Source: Mesorhizobium sp. WSM2240
GTDB taxonomy: Bacteria > Pseudomonadota > Alphaproteobacteria > Rhizobiales > Rhizobiaceae
DNA: 64,000 bases
Assembly (NCBI RefSeq): GCF_040438645.1
Contig: NZ_CP159253.1
Coordinates: 5,012,501 to 5,076,500 of the forward strand
Direction of reading: 5' to 3'
Part shown: one piece after another, positions 34,581-43,176 of the stretch
How the letters are laid out: each line of letters starts with the position of its first letter
Position numbering within the stretch: the first letter of the stretch is position 1
Made by a program: the position numbers and the translations under genes
Notes under the pieces: model-generated
Databases searched by the model: none
The model's input: the letters and a program-made list of their open reading frames with translations, nothing else
What the model was told of the DNA's origin: nothing

Positions 34581-36356
34581 ATGGTCGATGCCACACCTGG
34601 CGCCGTGGATGTCATTCCGCCTGCGGAAGTTCCAGAGGTCGAACTCTACCATCCGCATAGCTGGTGGACGAAATACGTCTTCTCGCAGGACGCCAAGATC
34701 ATAGCCATTCAGTATTCCGGCACCGCACTCGCCATCGGCCTGGTGGCGCTGGTGCTTTCCTGGCTGATGCGGCTGCAGCTCGGCTTCCCCGGCACCTTCG
34801 ATTTCATTACCCCCGAAGCCTATTATCAATTCGTTACCATGCATGGCATGATCATGGTGATCTACCTGCTCACCGCGCTCTTCCTCGGCGGCTTCGGCAA
34901 TTACCTGATCCCGCTGATGGTCGGCGCGCGCGACATGGTGTTCCCCTATGTGAACATGCTCTCCTACTGGATTTATCTGGTTGCGGTGCTGGTGCTGGCC
35001 GCAAGCTTCTTCGCACCCGGCGGCCCGACCGGCGCGGGCTGGACGCTATATCCGCCACAAGCCATCCTCAGTGGCACGCCGGGCGGCCAGGAGGCCGGCA
35101 TCATCCTGATGCTGGTTTCGCTGATCCTGTTCATCATCGGCTTCACAATGGGCGGCCTGAACTATGTGGTGACGGTGCTGCAGGGCCGCACCCGCGGCAT
35201 GACCCTGATGCGCCTGCCCCTGACAGTGTGGGGCATCTTCACCGCCACAGTGATGGCGCTGCTGGCCTTCCCGGCGCTGTTCGTGGCTTGCGTGATGATG
35301 CTGTTCGACCGTGTGCTTGGCACCAGCTTCTTCATGCCGGCCCTGGTCGAGATGGGCGAGCAGCTGAGCTATGGCGGCGGCAGCCCGATTCTGTTCCAGC
35401 ACCTGTTCTGGTTCTTCGGCCATCCGGAGGTCTACATCGTCGCGCTGCCGGCCTTCGGCATCGTCTCCGACCTGATCTCGACCCACGCCCGCAAGAACAT
35501 TTTCGGCTACCGCATGATGGTGTGGGCGATTGTCGGCATCGGCGCGCTCTCCTTCATCGTCTGGGCGCACCACATGTATGTCTCGGGCATGCATCCCTAT
35601 TTCGGCTTCTTCTTCGCAACAACAACATTGATCATCGCGGTGCCCACCGCCATCAAGGTCTACAATTGGGTGCTGACGCTGTGGCGCGGCGACATCCATC
35701 TGACCCTTCCGATGCTGTTCGCGCTGGCCTTCATCGTCACCTTCGTCAATGGGGGGCTGACCGGGCTGTTCCTCGGCAATGTTGTTGTTGACGTACCGCT
35801 CTCGGACACCATGTTCGTCGTCGCGCATTTCCACATGGTGATGGGCGTTGCGCCGATCATGGTGATCTTCGGCGCGATCTATCACTGGTACCCGAAGATC
35901 ACCGGGCGGATGATGAACGAGGCGATGGGCCAGTTCCATTTCTGGGTCACCTTCGTCGGCGCCTATGCGATCTTCTTCCCGATGCACTATGTCGGGCTGG
36001 TCGGCGTGCCGCGGCGCTATCCCGAAATCGGCGAGCCGGCCTTCATCACCGCACCGGTGGAAAACCTCAACGCCTTCATCTCGGTGGCCGCGCTTGTCGT
36101 CGGCTTCGCGCAGATGGTGTTCCTCTTCAACCTGATCTGGAGCATCTGGCACGGCCGCGAGGCGGGCGGCAATCCGTGGCGTGCCACCACACTTGAATGG
36201 CAGACGCCCGAGACGCCGCCGGCGCATGGCAATTTCGGCAAGGAACTGCCGGTCGTCTACCGCTGGGCCTACGATTACAGCGTGCCGGGAGCAAGAGAGG
36301 ATTTCATCGCCCAGAACGATCCCGGCACCGATAAGGCCGCCGTGGGGCTGGCATGA
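34581..36356 (+). CDS. ctaD: Cytochrome c oxidase subunit I
   Basis: A 591-residue haem-copper oxidase subunit I that reduces oxygen at the binuclear centre. Ligands are visible: the low-spin haem His in HGMIMVIYLLTALFLGG, the CuB His and cross-linked Tyr in FGHPEVYIVALP, the His pair in WAHHMYVSGMHP, and VAHFHMVMG for both haems. The D-pathway Asp is in GARDMVFP and the K-pathway Lys in AVPTAIKVYNW. The start has AAGGAGGC upstream. Its stop overlaps the next gene as ATGA. Confidence 0.97.
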   Translation: MVDATPGAVDVIPPAEVPEVELYHPHSWWTKYVFSQDAKIIAIQYSGTALAIGLVALVLSWLMRLQLGFPGTFDFITPEAYYQFVTMHGMIMVIYLLTALFLGGFGNYLIPLMVGARDMVFPYVNMLSYWIYLVAVLVLAASFFAPGGPTGAGWTLYPPQAILSGTPGGQEAGIILMLVSLILFIIGFTMGGLNYVVTVLQGRTRGMTLMRLPLTVWGIFTATVMALLAFPALFVACVMMLFDRVLGTSFFMPALVEMGEQLSYGGGSPILFQHLFWFFGHPEVYIVALPAFGIVSDLISTHARKNIFGYRMMVWAIVGIGALSFIVWAHHMYVSGMHPYFGFFFATTTLIIAVPTAIKVYNWVLTLWRGDIHLTLPMLFALAFIVTFVNGGLTGLFLGNVVVDVPLSDTMFVVAHFHMVMGVAPIMVIFGAIYHWYPKITGRMMNEAMGQFHFWVTFVGAYAIFFPMHYVGLVGVPRRYPEIGEPAFITAPVENLNAFISVAALVVGFAQMVFLFNLIWSIWHGREAGGNPWRATTLEWQTPETPPAHGNFGKELPVVYRWAYDYSVPGAREDFIAQNDPGTDKAAVGLA

Positions 36357-37057
36357 GCGTCATACTGGTATTCCTGCTCGTGATCGCCGGCATCGCCGGC
36401 TGGTGGCTTTCCCACCAGGGGCTGATGTCCAAGCCCTGGCTCGAGCACGGACCGGCGGCTGCCCTGCCGGAGACCGATGTGACAGGCATGCCGACCGCCA
36501 AGGTCGGGCTCGGCGTGTTCCTCGCCGTCGTCGGCTGCCTGTTCGCGCTGTTTGCCAGCGCCTATTTCATGCGCATGGAGCTGTCGGACTGGCAGCCGCT
36601 GCCGATCCCGCCGCTGCTGTGGTTGAACACCGGCGTGCTGGTTCTTTCCAGCGTGGCGCTGCAGTGCGCCGTTGTCGCCGCCCGCCGCGGCCAGATCGAC
36701 ATGGTGCGGCTTGGCCTCGTCACCGGCGGGCTGACCGCGCTCGCCTTCCTCGCCGGGCAGCTCGTTGTCTGGCGGGATCTTTCGGCCAGCGGCTACTTCC
36801 TGGAGGCCAATCCGGCCAACAGCTTCTTCTACATGATCACCGGCATGCACGGGCTGCACATTTTAGGCGGCCTGGTGGCGCTGGCGCGGACGACCGCAGG
36901 CGCATGGGGGCGTTACCGGCCGGAGCGGCTTCGGCTCAGCGTCGAGCTCTGCGCCATGTACTGGCACTTCCTGCTCTTCGTCTGGCTTGCGGTGTTTGTG
37001 CTGCTGGCCGGCTGGGCTGCCGACCTTATCGACATTTGCCGACAACTGCTGACCTGA
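36353..37057 (+). CDS. Cytochrome c oxidase subunit III (first copy)
   Basis: A 234-residue membrane protein with about six or seven helices and the subunit III pattern (FFYMITGMHGLHILGGLVALART, ELCAMYWHFLLFVWLAVFVLL). It has an extra N-terminal helix not found in the second copy. It is translationally coupled to subunit I. The cluster holds two subunit III type genes in a row, comparable to coxO and coxP. Confidence 0.92.
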   Translation: MSVILVFLLVIAGIAGWWLSHQGLMSKPWLEHGPAAALPETDVTGMPTAKVGLGVFLAVVGCLFALFASAYFMRMELSDWQPLPIPPLLWLNTGVLVLSSVALQCAVVAARRGQIDMVRLGLVTGGLTALAFLAGQLVVWRDLSASGYFLEANPANSFFYMITGMHGLHILGGLVALARTTAGAWGRYRPERLRLSVELCAMYWHFLLFVWLAVFVLLAGWAADLIDICRQLLT

Positions 37058-37069
37058 AGGACAAAGCGG

Positions 37070-37792
37070 ATGGCAGAGACGACGCTAACGAACACAACCG
37101 GGATCGGCCCGCGACCGGATGGGTGGCGGGGCATCGCTTCGGACTGGTCCTCCGACCAGCGGGCGTTCAAGAACGTCTCCTGGGGCAAGGCCATGATGTG
37201 GATCTTCCTCCTGTCCGACACCTTCATTTTCGGCTGCTTCCTGCTGGCCTACATGACCGCGCGCATGTCGACGGTCGTGCCTTGGCCCAATCCCAGCGAA
37301 GTGTTCGGCCTGCACGTCGGCGATGTCAGCGTTCCACTGCTCTTGATCGCCATCATGACCTTCGTCCTGATCTCGTCATCCGGGACCATGGCGATGGCGG
37401 TGATGCAGGGTTATCGGCGCAACCGCAAGATGTCGGCGATCCTGATGCTGGTTACTGCCGCGCTCGGCGCGACCTTCGTCGGAATGCAGGCCTTCGAATG
37501 GACCAAGCTGATCAGCGAGGGCGTACGCCCATGGGGCAATCCGTGGGGCGCCGAGCAATTCGGCGCAACTTTCTTCATGATTACAGGCTTCCACGGCACC
37601 CACGTTACGATCGGCGTGATCTTCCTGCTCATCGTGGCGCGGAAGGTCTGGCGCGGCGACTATGATGTCGGCGAGCGAGGCTTCTTCACGAGCCGAAGAG
37701 GCAATTACGAGAGCGTCGAGATCATGGGCCTCTACTGGCACTTCGTCGATCTCGTCTGGGTCTTCATCTTCGCATTTTTCTATCTGTGGTGA
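37070..37792 (+). CDS. Cytochrome c oxidase subunit III (second copy)
   Basis: A 240-residue subunit III with the signature FFMITGFHGTHVTIGVIFLLIVARKVWRGDY and EIMGLYWHFVDLVWVFIFAFFYLW. It begins 12 bases after the first copy. The N-terminal part (KAMMWIFLLSDTFIFGCFLLAYMTARM) matches the oxidase subunit III/nitric-oxide-reductase NorE type. Both copies keep the paired G-x-H-G-x-H and YWHF blocks. Confidence 0.95.
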   Translation: MAETTLTNTTGIGPRPDGWRGIASDWSSDQRAFKNVSWGKAMMWIFLLSDTFIFGCFLLAYMTARMSTVVPWPNPSEVFGLHVGDVSVPLLLIAIMTFVLISSSGTMAMAVMQGYRRNRKMSAILMLVTAALGATFVGMQAFEWTKLISEGVRPWGNPWGAEQFGATFFMITGFHGTHVTIGVIFLLIVARKVWRGDYDVGERGFFTSRRGNYESVEIMGLYWHFVDLVWVFIFAFFYLW

Positions 37793-37801
37793 GAGGCGGA
37801 C

Positions 37802-38191
37802 ATGGCTGAAGCAACGGCACACGATTCGGGACAGCCCCATAGCGCCCACGAAGCGCCGGCGACTACGGCGCATGCGGAGGTGCATCAGGAACACCCGATC
37901 CGGCTCTATCTCATCGTCTGGGGTTGGCTGTTTATCCTCAGTGCCTGCTCCTACTACGTCGATTATGCCGGCTTCGAGGGCTATCTCAGATGGACCCTGA
38001 TCCTGATATTTATGGTGCTGAAGGCGGGGCTGATCGTCGCCGTATTCATGCATATGGCGTTTGAACGGCCGGCGCTGAGCTACGCTATCCTGCTGCCGCC
38101 GGTGGCGGTGCTGGTATTCGTGGCGTTGATGGTCTTCGAAGCCGACTACACCGCGCTGATGCGGCTGAACTTCTTCGGCGCAGGCGGATAG
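37802..38191 (+). CDS. Cytochrome c oxidase subunit IV (CyoD-like)
   Basis: A 129-residue protein with a His-rich soluble N-terminus (THDSGQPHSAHEAP...AHAEVHQEHP) and three transmembrane helices, matching the prokaryotic subunit IV family. It starts 9 bases after subunit III and closes the oxidase operon. The His-rich tail might bind metal; that is inference. Confidence 0.9.
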   Translation: MAEATAHDSGQPHSAHEAPATTAHAEVHQEHPIRLYLIVWGWLFILSACSYYVDYAGFEGYLRWTLILIFMVLKAGLIVAVFMHMAFERPALSYAILLPPVAVLVFVALMVFEADYTALMRLNFFGAGG

Positions 38192-38298
38192 ACAGCCGCT
38201 GAGCGCAACTGCAGGCGGGCAACCGCTGCTGCAGGTCACCCCATATGTGCCGCGTCTTCCTCATCCGGCCTCCCCTTCGCAAGCATCGCGGCTGATAT

Positions 38299-38327
38299 CA
38301 ACCCTCTCCCCGGCAGGGAGAGGGTTG
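38299..38327. repeat. REP-like palindrome, possible terminator of the cox operon
   Basis: CAACCCTCTCCC (38299-38310) pairs perfectly with GGGAGAGGGTTG (38316-38327) across the loop CGGCA. This CCCTCTCC-type stem-loop is a common intergenic repeat in rhizobial genomes. It lies between the converging cox operon and the DUF2189 gene and may act as a transcript end. Confidence 0.75.
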
Positions 38328-38372
38328 ACGAGGCGTAGGCGGGACAGGGAAGGAACGGCGCTTTTGCGCCGC

Positions 38373-39203
38373 TCAGCGCTGAACGCGCCGCCTTTTGGCC
38401 GGCGGAGTTTCCACCACCTTGCGGTAGAGGTGCCAGGTGGAATGGCCGAGCACTGGGATAACAACCGCCAAGCCGACGAAAAGCGGAAGCGACCCCGCAA
38501 CCAGCGCAACCGCCACGATCAGACCCCACAAGACGATCGGGACGGGATTTGCGATCATCACGCGAGCCGAGGTCTCTATCGCCGCGTAGGCGCCGACGTC
38601 CCGGTCGAGCAGCAGCGGAAAGGCGATGACCGTGGTGCTGAGCACCACCAGCGCGAATAGGAAGCCGATCGCGTTGCCGAGCAGAATCAGTGTCCAGCCA
38701 CGTTCGGTAGTGAACACGTCGGACACGAACCCCGTGATCGACGTCGGCACGTCGGACCCATAGAGCCAGTTGAACAGCGCCTGTGCGGTAAGCAGCCAAG
38801 CGACGAACAGCCCCAGAAGCAGGACCCCGACAGCGATAATCGCCGGGATAGCCGGTGAGTTCCGCACCTCGAGCGCATGCGTCCAGGACGAGTCGAGGTT
38901 GAGTTCCCGCCGCCGGCTGATTTCGTAGAGGCCGAGTGCGGCCAAGGGTCCAAGCAAGGCGAAACCGGTGATGAGCGGGTATATTAGCTGCAGGGCATTG
39001 CCGCCGGACGTCCATGTGATCAGGATCACGCCGATGACGGGGTAGATCAGGCACAAAAAGACATAATGCGACGGCTTTTCCCAGAAATCATCGAACCCCC
39101 GACGCAGCGCGTCGAAGACATCCGCGATCATTATCTGGCGAACCGTGGGTTGAGCCACGGCCTTCTTCTTGTTGGGGCCTGCAAGCACGTGAAAATTCGC
39201 CAT
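38373..39203 (-). CDS. DUF2189 multi-pass membrane protein
   Basis: A 276-residue membrane protein with about six helices and the DUF2189 pattern (DVFDALRRGFDDFWEKPSHYVFLCLIYPVIGVIL, GPLAALGLYEISRRRE, VIAFPLLLDRDVGAYAAIETSARVMIANP). The ATG at 39203 is preferred over 39209 because AGGAGG lies 9 bases before it and only 3 before the other. The family is often near cytochrome oxidase genes, as here, but its function is unknown. Confidence 0.92.
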   Translation of the reverse strand: MANFHVLAGPNKKKAVAQPTVRQIMIADVFDALRRGFDDFWEKPSHYVFLCLIYPVIGVILITWTSGGNALQLIYPLITGFALLGPLAALGLYEISRRRELNLDSSWTHALEVRNSPAIPAIIAVGVLLLGLFVAWLLTAQALFNWLYGSDVPTSITGFVSDVFTTERGWTLILLGNAIGFLFALVVLSTTVIAFPLLLDRDVGAYAAIETSARVMIANPVPIVLWGLIVAVALVAGSLPLFVGLAVVIPVLGHSTWHLYRKVVETPPAKRRRVQR

Positions 39204-39414
39204 GACCATTTTCCTCCTGGACCAGGTCCGGTGGGGTCGCGATTTACGGTGCTGCCGTCCAGCGTGACTGGTCACGCAAAACCGCGACCTGCACCGCCGT
39301 CAACATAACTTGCCCGAGACGATTTGTCGCCCCCATTGGCGCATGGTCGACCGCTCTTCTGGCATTCGCCCCCTTTTTTGGCTACTCTGGCCAAAACGGC
39401 TTGGGGGTCAGGTC

Positions 39415-39495
39415 ATGGACGCAAAGACGGTGTTCATTCTCGGCCTGGGCACGGCCATTCTCCTCCTGCTCGGCTTCTGCGCAGCGCCATTGTGA
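39415..39495 (+). CDS. Possible 26-residue membrane peptide
   Basis: A short frame reads MDAKTVFILGLGTAILLLLG and ends FCAAPL: a charged N-terminus followed by a single hydrophobic helix. GGTCAGG precedes the ATG weakly. It sits between the DUF2189 gene and ctaB on the opposite strand. Small membrane subunits of oxidases look like this, but the support is only composition and start context. Confidence 0.3.
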   Translation: MDAKTVFILGLGTAILLLLGFCAAPL

Positions 39496-39523
39496 GCGCA
39501 GAGCCCGGAAGGATCTAGTCAGC

Positions 39524-40447
39524 TCAGCTGAGCGCCCGCTGGGCGATGCTGTCGCCGAGCAGAACGGCGAAGATCGCGAAAAGATAGATAATCGAATAGG
39601 CAAACAGCGCCTTGGCATTCTTCATACCCGCATCGGGTGCGGCAAGCGCCTTCCACGCGTACCAGACAAAGCCCACGCCCAGCACGGCCGAGGCCAGTCC
39701 GTAAACGCCGCTTGCAAAGCCGGACAGCCAAGGCGCGACGCCGACGGGCGCGAGCAGCAGCGAATAGGCGAAGATCTGCTTGCGGGTCGAGGCCTCGCCC
39801 GCGACGTTCGGCATCATCGGTATTCCGGCGGCGTCGTAATCGCCTGCCTTGAATAGAGCGAGCGCCCAGAAATGCGGCGGCGTCCAGAAGAAGATGATGA
39901 GAAACAGGATCGCACTTTCCAGGCCGACCGAGCCGGTCGCGGCGGCCCATCCGATCACCGGAGGCAGCGCGCCGGCCGCCCCGCCGATCACAATGTTCTG
40001 CGGCGTCGAGCGCTTTAGCCACATCGTATAGACGACGACGTAGAAGAATATGGTGAAGGCGAGCAGCGCAGCCGCCAGATATCCGGCCAGCATGCCGAGC
40101 GTCAGGACTGACAGGGTGGAAAGAACGAGGCCGAAACCGAGCGCTTCGGCCGGCATAACGCGGCCCGACGGAATCGGTCGCCGGGAGGTCCGCGACATCA
40201 CCGCGTCGATGTCTGCGTCGTACCACATGTTGAGCGCGCCGGCAGCGCCGGCGCCAAGCGCGATGGCGAGAATGGCTGTCACCGCGACAGCCGGATTGAT
40301 GATTCCTGGCGCAGCCACCAGCCCGACGAAGGCGGTGAATACGGCGAGCGCCATGACGCGCGGTTTCAGGAGAGCAAAGAAGTCGACGGCCGTTGCCCCG
40401 GCGAGGCGGACGCCGGCGTCATTGAGACGGCTTTCCTGGTCCGACAT
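39524..40447 (-). CDS. ctaB: Protoheme IX farnesyltransferase (haem O synthase)
   Basis: A 307-residue UbiA-family prenyltransferase that adds a farnesyl group to haem b, giving haem O for later conversion to haem A. Both Asp-rich motifs are seen: [23 protein letters not shown] near residue 73 and the second near [15 protein letters not shown]. About nine helices and normal length. It serves the neighbouring aa3-like oxidase. It is divergent from the cytochrome c gene. Confidence 0.97.
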   Translation of the reverse strand: MSDQESRLNDAGVRLAGATAVDFFALLKPRVMALAVFTAFVGLVAAPGIINPAVAVTAILAIALGAGAAGALNMWYDADIDAVMSRTSRRPIPSGRVMPAEALGFGLVLSTLSVLTLGMLAGYLAAALLAFTIFFYVVVYTMWLKRSTPQNIVIGGAAGALPPVIGWAAATGSVGLESAILFLIIFFWTPPHFWALALFKAGDYDAAGIPMMPNVAGEASTRKQIFAYSLLLAPVGVAPWLSGFASGVYGLASAVLGVGFVWYAWKALAAPDAGMKNAKALFAYSIIYLFAIFAVLLGDSIAQRALS

Positions 40448-40642
40448 GGCTTGAGACGACCACTGATTGTATGGTCAGCCTAGCAGTCCTCGCCTCTTTT
40501 GCAATCTGAAGCAGCCGCCATACCGCCGCGAATGGGAGCCCGTGCCGCTGCACATCGTCGCACCCGGGAACCGGCTGGCTTTGCACGCCTTTAGCCGGTA
40601 ACCTCACCCGGATTGGCTTTGCTCACGGAGGAAAACCGCATC

Positions 40643-41038
40643 ATGAAACCGACCATCAGCCTTGCCTCGGCCTTCCTTGCCGCAGTCTTCCTTGCACCGC
40701 TGCAGGCGCAGGCGCAGGACGCGGCCGCCGGGAAGACGGTGTTCAACAAATGCCGGGCCTGCCATGACGCCGAGGCCGAAAAGAACAAGGTCGGGCCACA
40801 CCTTGTCGGCGTGGTCGGTCGCACGGCCGGCTCGCTCGAAAGCTACCAAGCCAAATATTCCGCGAACATAAAGGAAGCAGGCGCGGCCGGGCTGGTCTGG
40901 GACGATGCCAACCTCACCGAGTATCTGCGCGATCCGAAAGCGGTGATCCCCAAGGGCAAGATGGCGTTTCCGGGCTTGAAGGATGACGCCGACATCGCCA
41001 ACGTCATCGCCTATCTGAAAGCCGATCCAAAACCCTGA
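40643..41038 (+). CDS. Periplasmic class I cytochrome c
   Basis: A 131-residue c-type cytochrome with a signal peptide (cut after QAQA-QD). The haem motif is CRACH (CXXCH) and the Met ligand is in IPKGKMAFPGL; the fold matches cytochrome c2/c550 (FNKCRACHDAEAEKNKVGPHLVGVVGR). The ATG at 40643 has GGAGGAAA about 10 bases upstream. Adjacency to ctaB and the oxidase suggests it donates electrons to that oxidase. Confidence 0.95.
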   Translation: MKPTISLASAFLAAVFLAPLQAQAQDAAAGKTVFNKCRACHDAEAEKNKVGPHLVGVVGRTAGSLESYQAKYSANIKEAGAAGLVWDDANLTEYLRDPKAVIPKGKMAFPGLKDDADIANVIAYLKADPKP

Positions 41039-41065
41039 GCGAAAATATCGGCTGCCCGGTCTTAA

Positions 41066-41090
41066 CCCATTTCAATCAAATGGAAATGGG
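41066..41090. repeat. Intergenic hairpin between cytochrome c and the DMT transporter
   Basis: CCCATTT (41066-41072) pairs with AAATGGG (41084-41090). It lies between converging genes and may end one or both transcripts, although no long T-run follows. Confidence 0.45.
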
Positions 41091-41107
41091 CTCTAAACGT
41101 GTTGTTT

Positions 41108-41974
41108 TCAGCGCCGAAGGTTGACGATGGCCACGCCGCCCAGCGCCAGCGCGCCGCCGAGGATCCCGAGGCTGGTCGGGATTTCGCCGAGCCAGAGGAA
41201 GCCGATCAGCGTCGCTACCGGCGGCACGCAATAGAGGAAGTTCGATGCGCGCGACGCCGGCAGGCGCGACAGCGCCACCAGGCCGGGCACTATGCCGAGA
41301 TAAATAGCGGCCACCAGCCCCTCGGTGCTTGCCGCCGAGGTTTGCGACAGCGCGCTGGGCAAAGCCGGTGACAAGCAGAGTGCGCCGATCACCATGTTCC
41401 ATGCCGACACGGTAAGCGGCTTATGACGGGCGAAAAGCGGCTTCTGCACGATGGTGTTTGTGGCGGTGCATACTGCGGCGCCGAGGATAAGCAGCGCGCC
41501 GCGGTCAAAGCTCAGGCCTTGACCTTCCCCGAGCGCGATGATGCCTATACCGCCGAAGGAGAGGAAGGTTCCGGTCCAGGCCAGCGCTGAAAAGCGCTCT
41601 CCGAGCACCATCATGGCGAAGCCGGCGGTCATGATCGGACTGACATTGATGATGAAGCTGGCTGCGCCAGCCGACACGGTCAGTTCCCCGTAATTGAGAA
41701 GCGCCGTGTAGAGCGCCACGAAGACCAGGCCGCCGGTTGCGAAGCGCCATGCCTCCTTCAACGCCGGAAGCGGCGGACGGATGACGAGCAGGAAGATAGC
41801 GGCCGGCACGGCGGCGATGGCGAAGCGAAGCGCGCCGAGCTCTAGCGGACCGAAAGCGGCGAGGCCGGCGCGTATCGCCGGGAACGCCGACGCCCAAGCG
41901 ACAACGGTAACCGCCACCGCGGCTATCGTGATCGGATCGGCCGAGCGGGCGGGTGTGATGGCGGCGGCGGTCAT
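41108..41974 (-). CDS. EamA/DMT family transporter
   Basis: A 288-residue drug/metabolite exporter with two EamA repeats and about nine or ten helices. The first repeat (AFPAIRAGLAAFGPLELGALRFAIAAVPAAIFLL) is complete. In the second repeat the segment YLGIVPGLVALSRLPASRASNFLYCVPPVATLIGFLWLGE appears to lack roughly nine residues between GIVP and ALSRLPA compared with what I expect, so one helix may be shortened. It is divergent from a LysR gene that probably controls it. Confidence 0.88.
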   Translation of the reverse strand: MTAAAITPARSADPITIAAVAVTVVAWASAFPAIRAGLAAFGPLELGALRFAIAAVPAAIFLLVIRPPLPALKEAWRFATGGLVFVALYTALLNYGELTVSAGAASFIINVSPIMTAGFAMMVLGERFSALAWTGTFLSFGGIGIIALGEGQGLSFDRGALLILGAAVCTATNTIVQKPLFARHKPLTVSAWNMVIGALCLSPALPSALSQTSAASTEGLVAAIYLGIVPGLVALSRLPASRASNFLYCVPPVATLIGFLWLGEIPTSLGILGGALALGGVAIVNLRR

Positions 41975-42056
41975 GGTCTTCCTCTTCAAGCGTGTGAGAT
42001 TTCGGCGACAGGAGGCGCCACCCGGAGCTTGTTGACAAACGAATAAATCGAGGCTC

Positions 42057-42079
42057 AGCTGTGAGTATGGATCACAGCT
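42057..42079. promoter_or_regulatory. Inverted repeat over the LysR start codon
   Basis: AGCTGTGA (42057-42064) and TCACAGCT (42072-42079) form a perfect 8-bp inverted repeat with a 7-base spacer containing the LysR ATG. Its position between divergent genes suggests an operator for autoregulation, but it lacks the usual T-N11-A geometry, so this is tentative. Confidence 0.35.
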
Positions 42080-42993
42080 CACAGCCGATACTGCCGCTGG
42101 AAACACTGCGCGCCTTCGAGGCGGCGGCCCGTATGGGCAGCTTTTCTTCCGCCGCCGAATGGCTGAACCTCACCCACGGCGCGGTCAGCCGACAGATTGC
42201 CAAGCTGGAGGCATGGCTCGGCCTGAAACTATTCGAGCGCGGCGCGCGCGGCGTTTCGCTGACACTGGAGGGCCAGCGCCTCTATCTGCGCACCAACGAA
42301 GCTTTCGCGCTGATTGCCGACACCACCGACCGCTGGAGCGAACCGCGAGGCGCCGCTGTGGTGCGGCTGACCTCGATCCCGTCGATCTGCGGGCTATGGC
42401 TGATGCCCCGGCTTTCGGCGCTGGAGAACGGCTCGACAAAGCTGCGCATCGTGCTCGACATCGACATCCACCAGACGGATCTCGACGAGGAAGGCATCGA
42501 CATTTCGATGCGCTGCGGGCGCGGGCGCATACCCGGCCGCGTGTCGGTCAAGCTGTTCGAGGAATGGTGCTTTCCCATCGCTTCGCCCGAACTGGCGCGC
42601 GCAATCGGCGCTGGTAGGCCCGAGCGCCTGCTCGACTATCCGCTGATCCACGATTCGGATGCTTCAGGCTGGCGCGCCTGGTTCGGCGAGCAGGGCATCG
42701 ACTATCGCCCGCGGCCGCAGGACCGGCGCTTCGAGGATTACAACCTGGTGCTCGCAGCGGCCGCGCACGGCCTTGGTGTCGCGCTCGCCCGGCCGCCGCT
42801 GACAGCGAGCCAGATCGAAGCGGGCCGCATCGTCGCGGTCGATGACCGGCGCGTGCTCAATCCGGTCTCCTACTGGATGGACCGGCCCGTCGGCCTCCTG
42901 CGGCCGGCGGCCGCCGAACTGGCGAGGCGTATCGGCGCTGCCGCCGGGCTCGATCCGCAGGCGGTCGAGGATTTTCTCCAGGCTGAGAAGTAA
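42067..42993 (+). CDS. LysR-family transcriptional regulator (GcvA-like)
   Basis: A 308-residue LysR regulator. The N-terminal winged helix is LETLRAFEAAARMGSFSSAAEWLNLTHGAVSRQIAKLEAWLGLKLFERGARGVSLT; the effector domain includes the GcvA-like IHQTDLDEEGIDISMRCGRG and AAHGLGVALARPPL. The ATG at 42067 is used; a GTG at 42061 is in frame. It is 92 bases from the divergent DMT transporter gene, its likely target. A short UUCG-loop hairpin overlaps its stop codon (42990-43005). Confidence 0.93.
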   Translation: MDHSSQPILPLETLRAFEAAARMGSFSSAAEWLNLTHGAVSRQIAKLEAWLGLKLFERGARGVSLTLEGQRLYLRTNEAFALIADTTDRWSEPRGAAVVRLTSIPSICGLWLMPRLSALENGSTKLRIVLDIDIHQTDLDEEGIDISMRCGRGRIPGRVSVKLFEEWCFPIASPELARAIGAGRPERLLDYPLIHDSDASGWRAWFGEQGIDYRPRPQDRRFEDYNLVLAAAAHGLGVALARPPLTASQIEAGRIVAVDDRRVLNPVSYWMDRPVGLLRPAAAELARRIGAAAGLDPQAVEDFLQAEK

Positions 42994-43176
42994 GCTTCGG
43001 CTTACCAATTGCGGAAGCCCGCCGCAGATTGGACGACAATTCCGCTTTGCCGCCGCGCAACAATATTTCCTTCTCTGGCCCAGTTGCCGGGACCATGGAT
43101 ATGCTGAATTGTGAAACGTCTGGGGCAGAGCGGCTGGTGCTGGCCGCATCGTTCGACGCTGCAATGGAGTGGTGCC

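Noticed and set aside
35046..36227. Long reading frame antisense to cytochrome oxidase subunit I
   Set aside because: A composition effect of a GC-rich gene; the protein is a low-complexity run of His, Asp, Glu and Arg with no family features.
38236..39054. 272-codon frame antisense-shifted to DUF2189 and running into the REP-like palindrome
   Set aside because: Contains the repeat-derived peptide typical of spurious frames (TLSLPGRG) and lies over a clear DUF2189 gene.
42990..43005. UUCG-loop hairpin overlapping the LysR stop codon as a terminator
   Set aside because: The stem is only 6 bp and no T-run follows, so it is unlikely to terminate efficiently.
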